The notes beneath the pieces are model-generated. The model did not search any database and was not told where the DNA came from. It saw only the letters and a list, made by a program, of their open reading frames with translations. Positions 9,965 to 18,736 of a stretch of 64,000 nt of DNA are shown piece by piece. Within the stretch, counting starts at the first letter, position 1. Each line of letters starts with the position of its first letter. Source of the DNA: Kitasatospora sp. SUK 42 (GTDB taxonomy: Bacteria; Actinomycetota; Actinomycetes; Streptomycetales; Streptomycetaceae). The DNA is taken from the NCBI RefSeq assembly GCF_015776785.2, contig NZ_LFMD02000007.1, positions 1,249,895 through 1,313,894 of the forward strand, given 5' to 3'. The translations under genes were made by a program, and so were the position numbers.

Positions 9965-10012
9965 TTGACCATTTTGGGGTTGACCGTCATTCCTCGACAG
10001 GTCTATACCAGT
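9965..10012 (+). promoter_or_regulatory. Chitinase promoter with DasR-type operator (dre)
   Basis: The 16-mer ACAGGTCTATACCAGT (9997-10012) matches the known DasR operator consensus ASTGGTCTAGACCAST at 14 of 16 positions. It overlaps a plausible sigma-70 promoter, with TTGACC at 9980-9985, an 18-bp spacer and TATACC at 10004-10009. A second TTGACC lies at 9965-9970. Repression by the GntR regulator DasR, released by N-acetylglucosamine metabolites, is expected from this. Confidence 0.75.
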
Positions 10013-10124
10013 GAAGACCTTCGGCAACTACCAGCCGCCGATGGCCCGTTCGGCCGCCACGCCACCCCCCACACCCGGCGTGACCAGGCCCGATCCCCCC
10101 ACTGCCGCTCCTGGAAAGGTTCCG

Positions 10125-11441
10125 ATGGAACGCGCCCTTCCCCCACAGCACACCCCGCCGGCCCCCCGCCGACGCCGCCGCAGCCGGGCCGCGCTCGCGG
10201 TGGCCGGGGTGCTCGGCCTGGTCGCCGGAGGCGCCGCCGCGCTGACCGGCACCGTCTCCGCCTCCGCCGCTGCGACCGCCGGCACCACCGGCCTGGGCAG
10301 CAACTGGTACGCCTCGGCGCCGTACCTGATGCCCGAGGACAACAGCCCGCCGGACGCCGCCGCCGTGATGGACGCGACCGGACAGAAGGCCTTCCAGCTC
10401 GCCTTCATCCTCGCCCAGGGCAACAGCTGTTCCCCGGCCTGGGGCGGCACCTCGTCGATCGACTCCGACACCACCATGCCGAACGTCATCCAGACCATCC
10501 GCGGCAAGGGCGGGGACGTCTCGGTGTCGGTCGGCGGGTACGGCGGCACCAAGCTGGGCCAGGTCTGCGGCACGCCCGAGGCGACCGCCGCCGGCTACCA
10601 GCAGGTGATCACCAAGTACAACCTCAAGGCGATCGACTTCGACCTGGAGGAGCCGGAGTACGAGAACACGGCCGCCATCCACAACGAGATCGGCGCCGCG
10701 CGGATCCTCCAGCAGAACAACCCCGGCCTGTACATCTCGATCACCACCGCCGGGACCAACGCGGGCACCGGCTGGTTCGGCACCCAGATGCTCAACGAGG
10801 CCAAGTCCCAGGGCTTCACGCCCAACAACTTCTCGATCATGCCGTTCGACGGCGGCTTCAACGGCGCCGCGGCGCAGACCGACGCACTGGTGAAGTTCAA
10901 CCAGATCCTCCAGACGACCTTCGGCTGGAACGAGGCCACCGCGTACGCCCACGAGGGCGTGTCGATGATGAACGGCCGCACCGACGCCGCCGAGTACTTC
11001 CACCAGGCGGACTTCCAGACCGTGCTGGACTTCGCCACCGCGCACGGTCTGGCCCGCTACACCTACTGGTCGGTCAACCGGGACCGCCAGTGCCCGGGCA
11101 CGGTCGACCCGGGGCTGTCCGGCTCCTGCTCCAGCGTGGCGCAGAACGACTGGGACTTCACCAAGTACACCGTGAAGTTCGCCGGGGCGACCCCGCCCAC
11201 CACCCCGCCGACCACGCCGCCCACCACTCCCCCGACCACCCCGCCGACGACTCCCCCCACCACGCCGCCGACCACCCCGGGCACCTGCACCGCCCCGGCG
11301 TGGAGCGCGAGCACCACGTACAACGCGGGCGCCAAGGTCTCGTACAGCGGGCACAACTACCACGCCAAGTGGTGGACCCTGAACGAGGTGCCGAGCGCCA
11401 GCGGCCAGTGGGGCGTCTGGGCCGACGACGGCCCCTGCTGA
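10125..11441 (+). CDS. Secreted GH18 chitinase with C-terminal chitin-binding domain
   Basis: A 438-residue exported chitinase. The ATG at 10125 follows GGAAAGG and starts a signal peptide with RRRRRSR and a long Ala/Val/Leu core ending near ASAAAT. The GH18 barrel follows, with SVGGYGG (the SxGG strand) and the catalytic strand AIDFDLEEPEY, whose Glu is the presumed acid. The first Asp of the family DxxDxDxE motif is replaced by Lys. A Pro-Thr linker of about seven PPTT units leads to a ~50-residue CBM5/12-like domain (CTAPAWSASTTYNAGAKVSY). It probably degrades chitin outside the cell. The upstream dre site predicts control by DasR. Confidence 0.9.
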   Translation: MERALPPQHTPPAPRRRRRSRAALAVAGVLGLVAGGAAALTGTVSASAAATAGTTGLGSNWYASAPYLMPEDNSPPDAAAVMDATGQKAFQLAFILAQGNSCSPAWGGTSSIDSDTTMPNVIQTIRGKGGDVSVSVGGYGGTKLGQVCGTPEATAAGYQQVITKYNLKAIDFDLEEPEYENTAAIHNEIGAARILQQNNPGLYISITTAGTNAGTGWFGTQMLNEAKSQGFTPNNFSIMPFDGGFNGAAAQTDALVKFNQILQTTFGWNEATAYAHEGVSMMNGRTDAAEYFHQADFQTVLDFATAHGLARYTYWSVNRDRQCPGTVDPGLSGSCSSVAQNDWDFTKYTVKFAGATPPTTPPTTPPTTPPTTPPTTPPTTPPTTPGTCTAPAWSASTTYNAGAKVSYSGHNYHAKWWTLNEVPSASGQWGVWADDGPC

Positions 11442-11467
11442 CGGAACCCCCAGGAACCCCGAGGTCA

Positions 11468-11499
11468 GGGGGCGGGCGTCCACGACGCCCGCCCCCTTT
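11468..11499 (+). terminator. Intrinsic terminator after the chitinase gene
   Basis: A perfect 13-bp GC-rich stem (11468-11480 with 11484-11496) with a CAC loop followed by TTT. It lies between convergent genes and can serve both strands. Confidence 0.9.
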
Positions 11500-11545
11500 C
11501 CCGTTCCTACCGGTCCTGCCAGTCCTGCCGGTCCAGCCGGTCCCG

Positions 11546-14476
11546 TCAGTTCGACGTGAACCGCTCGCGCAGCTCCGCCAGCACCCGCGCCGCGTCCGGC
11601 AGTCCGGCCGCCTCGCAGCGGGCGATCCCGGCGGTCAGCCGGTCCACCGCCGCCCGGGGCCGGCCGAGGTCGCTGCCCTCGATCAGCGCGGCCAGCCGGA
11701 GGGACTCCGCCCGCGGCGACTCGGCCCGCTCGCCGCCCCGCTCGTACACCGCGATCGCCCGCTCGGCCTCGGCCAGCGCCTCCTCGTGCCGGTCGGCGAT
11801 GGCCAGGCAGCGCGCCCGCTCGTAGTGCGAACCGCCGCGCAGGTACCAGTCGCTGTACTCCTGGCCGAGCCGCTCGGCGGCTTCGCCGACGGTGTCCGCC
11901 TCGGCCAGCAGGGCCAGCGCCGCGTCCAGCCCCTCGGCACCCTGCGCCCGCATCGTCAGCCGCGCCAACTCCCGCAGAGTCGCGGCCAGTTGGTCGACCT
12001 GCGGGGCCTTGCCGTGGGCCTCGCGGGCACGCGCCAGGGCGGCCTCGGCGGCGTCCCAGCGGTCGGCCTGGGCGAGGGCCAGGGTGGCCTCGCAGGCGAC
12101 CATGGTGTGGGTCTCCTGGTCCTCCCAGCCGGCGACCAGGTCGGCCAGGCGCAGGTACTCCTCGGCGGCGTCCCGGTGCTCCTCCAACTCGGCCAGGCCC
12201 CGGGCCAGGTCGAGGCGGGCCTGGGCGAGCATCCGCACGTCCAGGCCGTCGGTCGGGCCGTCCAGCACCGACTCCAGGACGGACACCGCGTCGGCGGCCC
12301 GTCCGGTGCCGCGCAGCACGTCGGCCAGTTGCAGCCGTACCTGGGCGGCCTCCTCGACGGCCGAGGCGCCCTGCCGGTCGTAGCGGGCGGCGGCCTCCGA
12401 CAGCGCGCGGATCGCACCGCCGAGGTCCTCCACCTGCATGCAGGAGTGGCCCAGCATCATGTACGTCGGCGCGTACGGGTAGGAGTCGTCGCCCCAGCGC
12501 ACCGCCTCGGCCAGCGCCCGGTGGAACACCTCGACGGCCCGGCCCGGTTCGCCGTTCTGCAGCAGCACCTGGCCGAGCAGGCCGAGCGCCCGCGGGGTGT
12601 GCCAGGGCAGTTCGGCCGCGTCCAACTGCGCCAGCACCTCGCGCAGTTCGGCCGTCGCGTCGTCGAGGCGCCCCTGCCGGGCGGCGGCGTCGGCGGTGTA
12701 CTGCCGGCTGGTCGCGGCCCGGCGCTGGGAGCCGAGCGCGACGGCGGTCCGCCGGTAGCCGCCGACGGCCGCCTCGAAGCGCTCGGCGACCTCCTCGGAG
12801 GGCTCGGGCAGCGCCTCGATCAGGTCGTGGTGGGCGGCGTAGGCGCGGGTCTGGAGGATGATCAGGTAGTCGTCGTCGGCCAGGTCGCCGGCCGCGCGCA
12901 GCTCCTCGGCCCGGACCAGCGCCGCGTCCAGCTCCGCCCAGTCGGCCACCGCGCCCTCGACGTCGCCGAGTTCGACGATCAGCGCGCGGGTGCGCTCCAT
13001 CAGCGCCGTACCGGGCATCCCGGCCTGCTCGAACAGCTCCGCCGCGACCAGCAGTTCGGTCCGCCCCTCAAGGTGCGCGTCGCGCCGCAGCGCCTCGTGG
13101 GCGCGCTGCTCGGCGAGTTCGGCGCGCAGCCGCTCCTCGCCGCCGAGCTCGGCGTTCTCGGGGTGGACGAAGCCTTCGGCGGCGGCCCGCTCGGCGATCC
13201 GCCCCCAGAGCCGGTCGGCGTCCGGGTGCCCGACGAGCTCCAGCTCGCGGGCCCGGAGCACCAGGGCGGTGAAGTCCTCCGGCTCCGGCTCGACGGCGCG
13301 GCGCGACGCCGGGGCGGCGGACCGGCCGGCGGACCGGGCGACGGACTCGGCACCGGACAGCTCCGGCGCCACCGCGGCCCGCACGCCCAGCGCCAGCGGC
13401 TCGGCCAGCAGCGGCTCGACGGCCAGCCGGGCGCGGCGCGCGGCGCTCACCGCGTCGGTGCCGTTGCGGGCGTCGAAGCGGGCGGCCAGCGCCCCGGCCT
13501 CGGTGCGCAGGTGGGCGAGCAGGGTGTCGACCGTCCAGGAGGTGCCGGGCGGGCCGCTGACCACGAGCTCGCCGTGGCCGGCCGCGGCGAGGCCCGCGAT
13601 CAGCACCTCGACGCCGGTCAGGAAGTCCAGCCGGGAGGCGGGCTCGCCGGTCACCGCGAACAGGTCGCGGTTCTCGGCCAGCAGCTCCAGGCCGCGCGGC
13701 TCGTTGCCGGACAGCGCGCAGAACTCGATGTGCAGGCCGACGGCGCCCATCATCGCGGCCTTGCCCCGGGCGTAGCGGTAGCCGGCCAGGTGGCCGGAGC
13801 GGGCCTCGTCCAGCCGGCCCTGGCGCAGCATCGGCAGCAGGGCGGTGGCCTGGCTGAGATAGGGCTCCTGCTCGCAGGTGCTGCGGCCGTCCAGCACCGG
13901 GGTGAGGACGGTCAGCGCGCGGACGTCGTCCCCGGCGTCGGCGAAGTGCCGGGCGCGGGCGCGGGTCTCGCAGGCGTGGCAGTCGCTCATCTCGGTGCGC
14001 GGGCGGGCCGCCCACAGCTCGTAGGCGTCCTGGACGCCGGTGCCGGTGAACGCGGCCAGGTGGTAGCGCTCGGCGTAGTACGGCTGGAGGCCGAAGTCGG
14101 CCGCGCGGTAGCGGTCACGCAGTTCGTCGAGCCAGCGCCCGACGGCCGTCAGCGGGACGTCCGGGTTGTCCCGCAGCGCCCCGGCCACCCACTTGAAGCG
14201 CCAGAACACCTGGTGCCGGGCCCAGTCGCCGAAGCCCTCCGGGTCCTGGTCCCAGAGCTTGAGCACCCGGGCGAAGACCACCGGGCTCTTGCTGCGCTCG
14301 CCGTCGTACTCGTAGGCCTCCATCAGTTCGAGCAGGGCCATCGAGCGGACCCCGGTGTCCTCGAACTGCTCGGCGGCGTCGACGAGCTCCTCGGCGGTGA
14401 CGGTGCGGGTGCGGCCGTACGGGCGGCCGTCGTTCTCGCGCAGCGCGGCCATCACCGCATCGGGGGTGTCCAGCAT
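11546..14476 (-). CDS. Large TPR-rich protein paired with HSP90
   Basis: A 976-residue protein with no signal peptide or membrane segment, built largely of helical tetratricopeptide-like repeats rich in Ala, Leu and Glu. Most of residues 470-970 show the 34-residue rhythm (for example ALGLLGQVLLQNGEPGRAVE). Near residues 165-170 it carries a SDCHACETRARAR segment with a Cys-x2-Cys pair that could bind metal. The ATG at 14476 overlaps the stop of the HSP90 gene by one base (TGATG), implying translational coupling and a shared function. TPR proteins commonly dock chaperones, so a co-chaperone or client-adaptor role is my inference. The linked partner is conserved as a neighbour only by this overlap evidence. 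Confidence 0.75.
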   Translation of the reverse strand: MLDTPDAVMAALRENDGRPYGRTRTVTAEELVDAAEQFEDTGVRSMALLELMEAYEYDGERSKSPVVFARVLKLWDQDPEGFGDWARHQVFWRFKWVAGALRDNPDVPLTAVGRWLDELRDRYRAADFGLQPYYAERYHLAAFTGTGVQDAYELWAARPRTEMSDCHACETRARARHFADAGDDVRALTVLTPVLDGRSTCEQEPYLSQATALLPMLRQGRLDEARSGHLAGYRYARGKAAMMGAVGLHIEFCALSGNEPRGLELLAENRDLFAVTGEPASRLDFLTGVEVLIAGLAAAGHGELVVSGPPGTSWTVDTLLAHLRTEAGALAARFDARNGTDAVSAARRARLAVEPLLAEPLALGVRAAVAPELSGAESVARSAGRSAAPASRRAVEPEPEDFTALVLRARELELVGHPDADRLWGRIAERAAAEGFVHPENAELGGEERLRAELAEQRAHEALRRDAHLEGRTELLVAAELFEQAGMPGTALMERTRALIVELGDVEGAVADWAELDAALVRAEELRAAGDLADDDYLIILQTRAYAAHHDLIEALPEPSEEVAERFEAAVGGYRRTAVALGSQRRAATSRQYTADAAARQGRLDDATAELREVLAQLDAAELPWHTPRALGLLGQVLLQNGEPGRAVEVFHRALAEAVRWGDDSYPYAPTYMMLGHSCMQVEDLGGAIRALSEAAARYDRQGASAVEEAAQVRLQLADVLRGTGRAADAVSVLESVLDGPTDGLDVRMLAQARLDLARGLAELEEHRDAAEEYLRLADLVAGWEDQETHTMVACEATLALAQADRWDAAEAALARAREAHGKAPQVDQLAATLRELARLTMRAQGAEGLDAALALLAEADTVGEAAERLGQEYSDWYLRGGSHYERARCLAIADRHEEALAEAERAIAVYERGGERAESPRAESLRLAALIEGSDLGRPRAAVDRLTAGIARCEAAGLPDAARVLAELRERFTSN

Positions 14477-16350
14477 CACGCCTCCTTCGCTTCGTCGGGG
14501 CCGGCCGACTCGCGGGCCTCGTGGCCGAGCATGGCGTGGTCGAGCAGGCTGATGAACGAGCGGTTGAGCAGCGCGGACTCGCTGGCCTTGAGCGGGCGGC
14601 GGGTCATCAGCACGGCCTGCCCGTACAGCGCCTCGACGGCGGTGACGGCCAGCTCGCGGTTGGTGACGGTGGCGGCGCGGCGCACCAGCGGGTTGAGGTG
14701 GTTGAGCACCAGCTGGGCGCGGGGCACCTCGGCGCGCAGCGAGCCCAGGATGTCCGCCCACAACCCGTCGGCCTCGTCGGCGAGCTGGGCGCGGGTGCGC
14801 TCGTGCCGGGCCTCCCGGTTGTCGAGCAGCAGGGCGGGCGCGTTGGTCGGGTGGAAGCTGCGCAGGGCCACGTCGCAGTCGAAGCGGCCGACGACCTCGC
14901 GGGCGATCGCGAGGAAGGCGTTGGCGGCCAGCTCGGCGGCCGGGTCGACGGTGTCCAGGTGCGCGGTGACGGTGCCCGGGTCGAGGTCGGCGACGGAGAC
15001 TCCGGGGCGGATCTCGGGCAGCCGGTGCACCAGGTCGCGGTCGTAGGTGTAGCCGCCGTTGACCACGCCGAGGCCGGCCGCGCCGGCGATCGGGGCGACC
15101 TGCCGGAACTCCTCGACCGTACGGGTCACCAGCAGCACCGGGTGGCTGCGGGCGAACTCGTCCAGGGTGACGTTGCCGTCGGTGGTCTCGAACGGCAGCC
15201 ACGGCAGCATCATCCGCAGCAACTCGTCGTCGTAGCGGGCGAGTTCCTTGACGGCCAGGTGGTGGACGGAGAGGAAGCGGTGCAGCAGCGCGGGGTCGCT
15301 CGCGGACAGGCCGGTCAGCCAGTCGCGGATCCGGGCGCCGAGCGCGTCGCGGACGGCGGCCAGCGTCTCGTCGGCGTACAGGCCCTCGCGGGAGGCCGTG
15401 GGGCGCAGCCCGTCGGTGTCCACCACGCAGCGGACGAAGAAGGCCCAGTCCGGCAGCAGTTCGTCGGCCTGGTCGGAGAGCAGCATGCCCTTGAGGTGCA
15501 CCCGGTGGCCGTTGCGGCGCGAGGGCGGGGCGGCGTCCGGCAGGACGTAGGCGACGCCGCGCAGGCCGACCAGCGGGAGGTCCAGCTCGATGGTGTCGAG
15601 CGGGGTGAAGTCGAAGGTGGCGCGGCAGTACTCGGCGAGCGCGTCGCGCCGGGCGAGCGGGGAGGCGTGTCGCTCGGCCCACGGCGGGGTGCGGTTGACC
15701 TTGTGCTCGGTGCCGTTCGCGTCGACGACGGTGACGTCGTGGCGCAGCAGGCTGCCGAAGTCCCGGGCGAGGGACAGTACCCGGCCGGAGCGGGTCCACT
15801 CGGCGGCGTCTGCGCGCGGGGCAAGGGTGACGGTGGTGCCCGGCTCGGGCTTGGCCGAGGCGGGCAGGGTGCGGATGGTGTAGCTGCCGTCGGAGCTGCC
15901 GCGCCACTCGATCACCGGGGCGTCCGGGGTGGCGGCGGAGCGGGTGACCACGGTGATCTCGTCGGCGACCACGAAGCAGGCGAGCAGGCCGATGCCGAAC
16001 TGGCCGATGAAGTCGCCGCGGGCCTTGGCCAGCCCGGCGCCGTCCAGGCGGCCGTCGGCGTCGCGCTTGGAGCTACGGCCGATGGTGGCGAGGAAGGTGT
16101 GGACGTCCTTCTCGGTCAGGCCGATGCCGGTGTCGGTGACGGACAGTTCGTCGTCGGCGCGGACGGTGATCGCGGCCGGCGCCTCGGGGTCGAGGGCGCG
16201 GCGGGCGGAGATCGCGTCGACCGCGTTCTGCAGCAGCTCGCGCAGGTAGACCCGCGGGCTGGAGTAGAGGTGGTGGGAGAGCAGGTCCACCAGGCCGCGC
16301 AGGTCCACCTGGAAGGTGTGCGCACTCGTCGGGTTGTCGGATGGGGACAC
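14476..16350 (-). CDS. HSP90-family (HtpG-like) chaperone
   Basis: A 624-residue GHKL-ATPase chaperone. The N-terminal domain has the ATP-binding helix YLRELLQNAVDAI near residues 31-45, DTGIG near 70, and GQFGIGLLACFVVADEI near 115, the three HSP90 signatures. The middle domain contains the ASREGLYAD segment equivalent to the HtpG SRE motif. Length matches HtpG, but the sequence is diverged and the C-terminus (DEAKEA) lacks the eukaryotic MEEVD TPR-docking peptide. Start is GTG 16350, preceded by GAAAGAG. It overlaps the downstream TPR gene by one base, and an unknown gene lies 164 bp upstream on the same strand. Confidence 0.85.
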   Translation of the reverse strand: MSPSDNPTSAHTFQVDLRGLVDLLSHHLYSSPRVYLRELLQNAVDAISARRALDPEAPAAITVRADDELSVTDTGIGLTEKDVHTFLATIGRSSKRDADGRLDGAGLAKARGDFIGQFGIGLLACFVVADEITVVTRSAATPDAPVIEWRGSSDGSYTIRTLPASAKPEPGTTVTLAPRADAAEWTRSGRVLSLARDFGSLLRHDVTVVDANGTEHKVNRTPPWAERHASPLARRDALAEYCRATFDFTPLDTIELDLPLVGLRGVAYVLPDAAPPSRRNGHRVHLKGMLLSDQADELLPDWAFFVRCVVDTDGLRPTASREGLYADETLAAVRDALGARIRDWLTGLSASDPALLHRFLSVHHLAVKELARYDDELLRMMLPWLPFETTDGNVTLDEFARSHPVLLVTRTVEEFRQVAPIAGAAGLGVVNGGYTYDRDLVHRLPEIRPGVSVADLDPGTVTAHLDTVDPAAELAANAFLAIAREVVGRFDCDVALRSFHPTNAPALLLDNREARHERTRAQLADEADGLWADILGSLRAEVPRAQLVLNHLNPLVRRAATVTNRELAVTAVEALYGQAVLMTRRPLKASESALLNRSFISLLDHAMLGHEARESAGPDEAKEA

Positions 16351-16407
16351 CGGAGGCTCTTTCGATCGCGGAGGTTGGGTGACGTTCGGGGGACGCCGCT
16401 CGGCGTC

Positions 16408-16433
16408 GGCGGGTGTGTTCGGCGGGTGTGTTC
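16408..16433. repeat. 13-bp direct duplication between coupled genes
   Basis: GGCGGGTGTGTTC occurs twice in tandem within the 164-bp spacer before the HSP90 gene. The rest of the spacer is a degenerate run of CGGCGGTCGGTCGC-like sequence. I see no terminator hairpin, so the upstream gene may be cotranscribed. Confidence 0.8.
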
Positions 16434-16514
16434 GGCGCGTCCGTACGCGGCACGGCGGTCGGTCGCGGCGGTGTGCGGCGGTCGGTCGCGTCAGCGTGCG
16501 GCGCGGCGCTCGCG

Positions 16515-17567
16515 TCAGTACGCGGCGCAGCGGTCGCGGTGGGCGCGGAAGACCTTGACCGGGTCGCCGGACAGGTAGTGCCAGGGCGACTCGGTGACGA
16601 AGCCGTCCAGCGCGTCGAACAGCAGCCGCGCGGTCTTGCGCTGGTCGGCGAGGGAGAAGGCCATCGCGAAGGCGTTGAAGCTCGCCTGCCAGCCGCGGGC
16701 CGGCACGAAGTCCGGGTGCAGGACGGACCGGAAGGCGGCCTCCTGCAGCTCGGCCAGCACGGTGGGGCTGGACAGGTAGGCGTGGTCCTCGCCGTCCGGG
16801 AGGTCCAGCCAGCGCTCCAGGTGGGCGAGCACGACCAGCTCGCCGAGCGGGCTGCCCTCGGGGGCGGCGAGCATCGCGGAGCGGGCGAACTCGTGCATCT
16901 CGTCGTGCGAACCGCCCCACTTGGCGCACAGCTGCTGCAACCGCTGGCGGTGCGAGCCCGGGTGCCCGGGCGTACGGCGCACAGCGGCCTCGAAGCGGGC
17001 GGTGGCGACCTCGGGGCCGAGCGAGGCCCCACGGGCGCTGATCTGCAGGAAGTACCAGGGGGCCAGCCAGCCGGGCTCGCGCTCGGCGGCCTCCAGCAGC
17101 TGCTCCTCGGCGACCTCCAGCCGCTCGTGGAACAGCTTCCACTGGTCCTCGGTCACGTGCTTGGCCCGGGCGCCGGTACGCGCCTCCCAGGCCCAGGTGA
17201 CGTGCCGGGCGCCGGACAGCAGCAGCGGCAGCGCGTCGCCCGGGGCGTCGGCCAGCGCGCGGGCCGTCCACTGCTCGACCCCGGGCACGTCGGCGATCGC
17301 CCCGGCGAGCCAGGTCAGCTCGGCGCCGTCGGCGCCGTCCGCGGCGGCGGCCAGCGCCGGGCGCAGCGCGGCCCAGTCACCGGCCCCGGCCTGCCCGAGC
17401 ACCTGGCGGACCGTCTCGTCGCCGAAGGTCGGATCGAGCCTCGGCGCCGCGCCGGTACCAGCCGCCGGCGCCTCGGCGGCCCGTCTACCGAACCCGAACC
17501 CGAGCCCGCGCCGGCCGGCCCGGTCCTGCGCGCCCTCCCCGCCGGAGCGGCGTCGGAACAGCGGCAT
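16515..17567 (-). CDS. Conserved-looking hypothetical protein upstream of HSP90
   Basis: A 350-residue soluble protein I cannot assign. The first ~45 residues are basic and Gly/Ala-rich (MPLFRRRSGGEG), probably disordered. The rest is helical and rich in Trp, Ala and Leu (LAPWYFLQISARG, GWQASFNAFAMAF), with a loose TPR-like periodicity. Conserved-looking Trp, His and Arg positions near HPGSHRQRLQQLC and the C-terminal VKVFRAHRDRCAAY might form a functional core. It is on the same strand as HSP90 and the TPR protein and probably belongs to that operon. Confidence 0.7.
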   Translation of the reverse strand: MPLFRRRSGGEGAQDRAGRRGLGFGFGRRAAEAPAAGTGAAPRLDPTFGDETVRQVLGQAGAGDWAALRPALAAAADGADGAELTWLAGAIADVPGVEQWTARALADAPGDALPLLLSGARHVTWAWEARTGARAKHVTEDQWKLFHERLEVAEEQLLEAAEREPGWLAPWYFLQISARGASLGPEVATARFEAAVRRTPGHPGSHRQRLQQLCAKWGGSHDEMHEFARSAMLAAPEGSPLGELVVLAHLERWLDLPDGEDHAYLSSPTVLAELQEAAFRSVLHPDFVPARGWQASFNAFAMAFSLADQRKTARLLFDALDGFVTESPWHYLSGDPVKVFRAHRDRCAAY

Positions 17568-17707
17568 GTGTGGCCCCCTCGAACATCATCGGCATCTATC
17601 GCATGGCCGCACTGCGGCCACCCGAGATGAGTACATATCACGGGTGGCCGACATCCGTTTCCCCAGCCCAGCCCGGCGAGGGGTGGACCGGTGCGCCGAC
17701 GACCGGG

Positions 17708-17770
17708 CCGATGACCCGTCAGGCCAGACCGATGACCCGTCCGACCGTACCGGTCATCCGTCAGGCCGGA
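17708..17770. repeat. Three 21-bp tandem repeats
   Basis: Units at 17708, 17729 and 17750 follow CCGATGACCCGTCAGGCCAGA with a few changes each. The last unit runs ten bases into the 3' end of the lipoprotein gene. Confidence 0.8.
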
Positions 17771-18588
17771 CCGAGCCCGGCGTCCGGCGCCTTCCCGGAC
17801 TGCGCCTGTTCGATCCGCTTGACCAGCATCACGGCGAACCGCCGGGCGCCGGCCACGTCCACCGGGCCGCCCTCGGTGGTCACGCTCGCCACCACGGTGC
17901 CCGAGCGGACCACGATGCTCACGCCGTCGCCGCCGGCCAGCGGCCCGACGAAGGCCTGGCTCTCACTGCCCAGCCCGGGGGCGTCCACCTTCTGGAACGG
18001 CCCGACGGGGTACGAGGCGTAGGTCTCCTTCAGCCGGTCCCTGGCGGCGTCCCGGCTGGGCAGGGTGTCCACGATGAAACGGGTGACGAGGTCCCCCGAG
18101 GAGAACCGGACCGACCCGCTGAGCGGCTTTCCGGTGCAGGGCGCGGCGGCCGTGCAGGTGGTGGCGTGGTCGGCGGTGTCGACCTTGCGCTTCTCCTCGT
18201 CCCAGCCCGTCATCGCCTTGGCGTCCGGCAGCACCTGCCCGACCACCTTGTCGTCCAGCAGCACCGCCTCCAGGTCCGCCCCGGGCGTCGCCGCGACGGG
18301 CGGCGGCACCGGCGCCGCGCTCCCGCCACCGGCCGCCCCCGCGTCGGCGGGCGCCGACGCCCCGGCGGTCCCGGCGGTCGCGGCGGCCGCCGGAGCCGTG
18401 GCCGTGGCCGTGGCCGTGGCGGCGGCACTCGCCCCGCTCGTCCCACCCGCTCCGCTCGTGGCCGTCGAACTCGCCGCCGCCGCAGCGCCCTTGGTCTCCC
18501 CGGACCCTCCGGACGCGCACCCGCCCAACACCCCCACCAGCACTCCGACCGCGACCCCGACGGCGACCCGCCGACCACCCGTCCCCAT
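17761..18588 (-). CDS. Secreted lipoprotein, function unknown
   Basis: A 275-residue lipoprotein. The start at 18588 gives RR at residues 6-7, a Val/Gly/Leu hydrophobic core and the lipobox LGGC with Cys24. An Ala/Thr/Ser/Gly-rich linker of about 75 residues probably spans the wall. The globular domain (about 100-275) contains KAMTGWDEEKRK, two Cys in ATTCTAAAPCTGK that could form a disulfide, and a C-terminal VKRIEQAQSG. It resembles the PknH-sensor/LpqN-like extracytoplasmic fold of actinobacteria only loosely, so no function is claimed. A strong hairpin upstream separates it from the GAPDH gene. Confidence 0.75.
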   Translation of the reverse strand: MGTGGRRVAVGVAVGVLVGVLGGCASGGSGETKGAAAAASSTATSGAGGTSGASAAATATATATAPAAAATAGTAGASAPADAGAAGGGSAAPVPPPVAATPGADLEAVLLDDKVVGQVLPDAKAMTGWDEEKRKVDTADHATTCTAAAPCTGKPLSGSVRFSSGDLVTRFIVDTLPSRDAARDRLKETYASYPVGPFQKVDAPGLGSESQAFVGPLAGGDGVSIVVRSGTVVASVTTEGGPVDVAGARRFAVMLVKRIEQAQSGKAPDAGLGPA

Positions 18589-18684
18589 AGCCCGCTCCCT
18601 TACGGCTGTCCGTGACCCCTCAAGATAGCGGCCGCCCCGCCCCACCCGTCCGCCGGGCTCCCGCACACGAACCGGGAACGCCAG

Positions 18685-18715
18685 CGGGGCGGTGACCGTG
18701 GTGGTCACCGCCCCG
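18685..18715 (-). terminator. Intrinsic terminator after the GAPDH gene
   Basis: A perfect 13-bp stem (18685-18697 with 18703-18715) with a GTGGT loop just downstream of the GAPDH stop on the minus strand. Confidence 0.85.
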
Positions 18716-18736
18716 CCGTCACCGTCCGTCGGGCGA

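Noticed and set aside
11203..11279. PPTT tandem repeat in the chitinase gene
   Set aside because: It is the ordinary Pro-Thr linker between catalytic and chitin-binding domains.
9965..15046. A 1693-codon plus-strand open frame antisense to the TPR and HSP90 genes
   Set aside because: The translation is a low-complexity Arg/Gly/Gln-rich shadow of GC-rich coding on the minus strand, with no domain, and the minus strand has clear HSP90 motifs.
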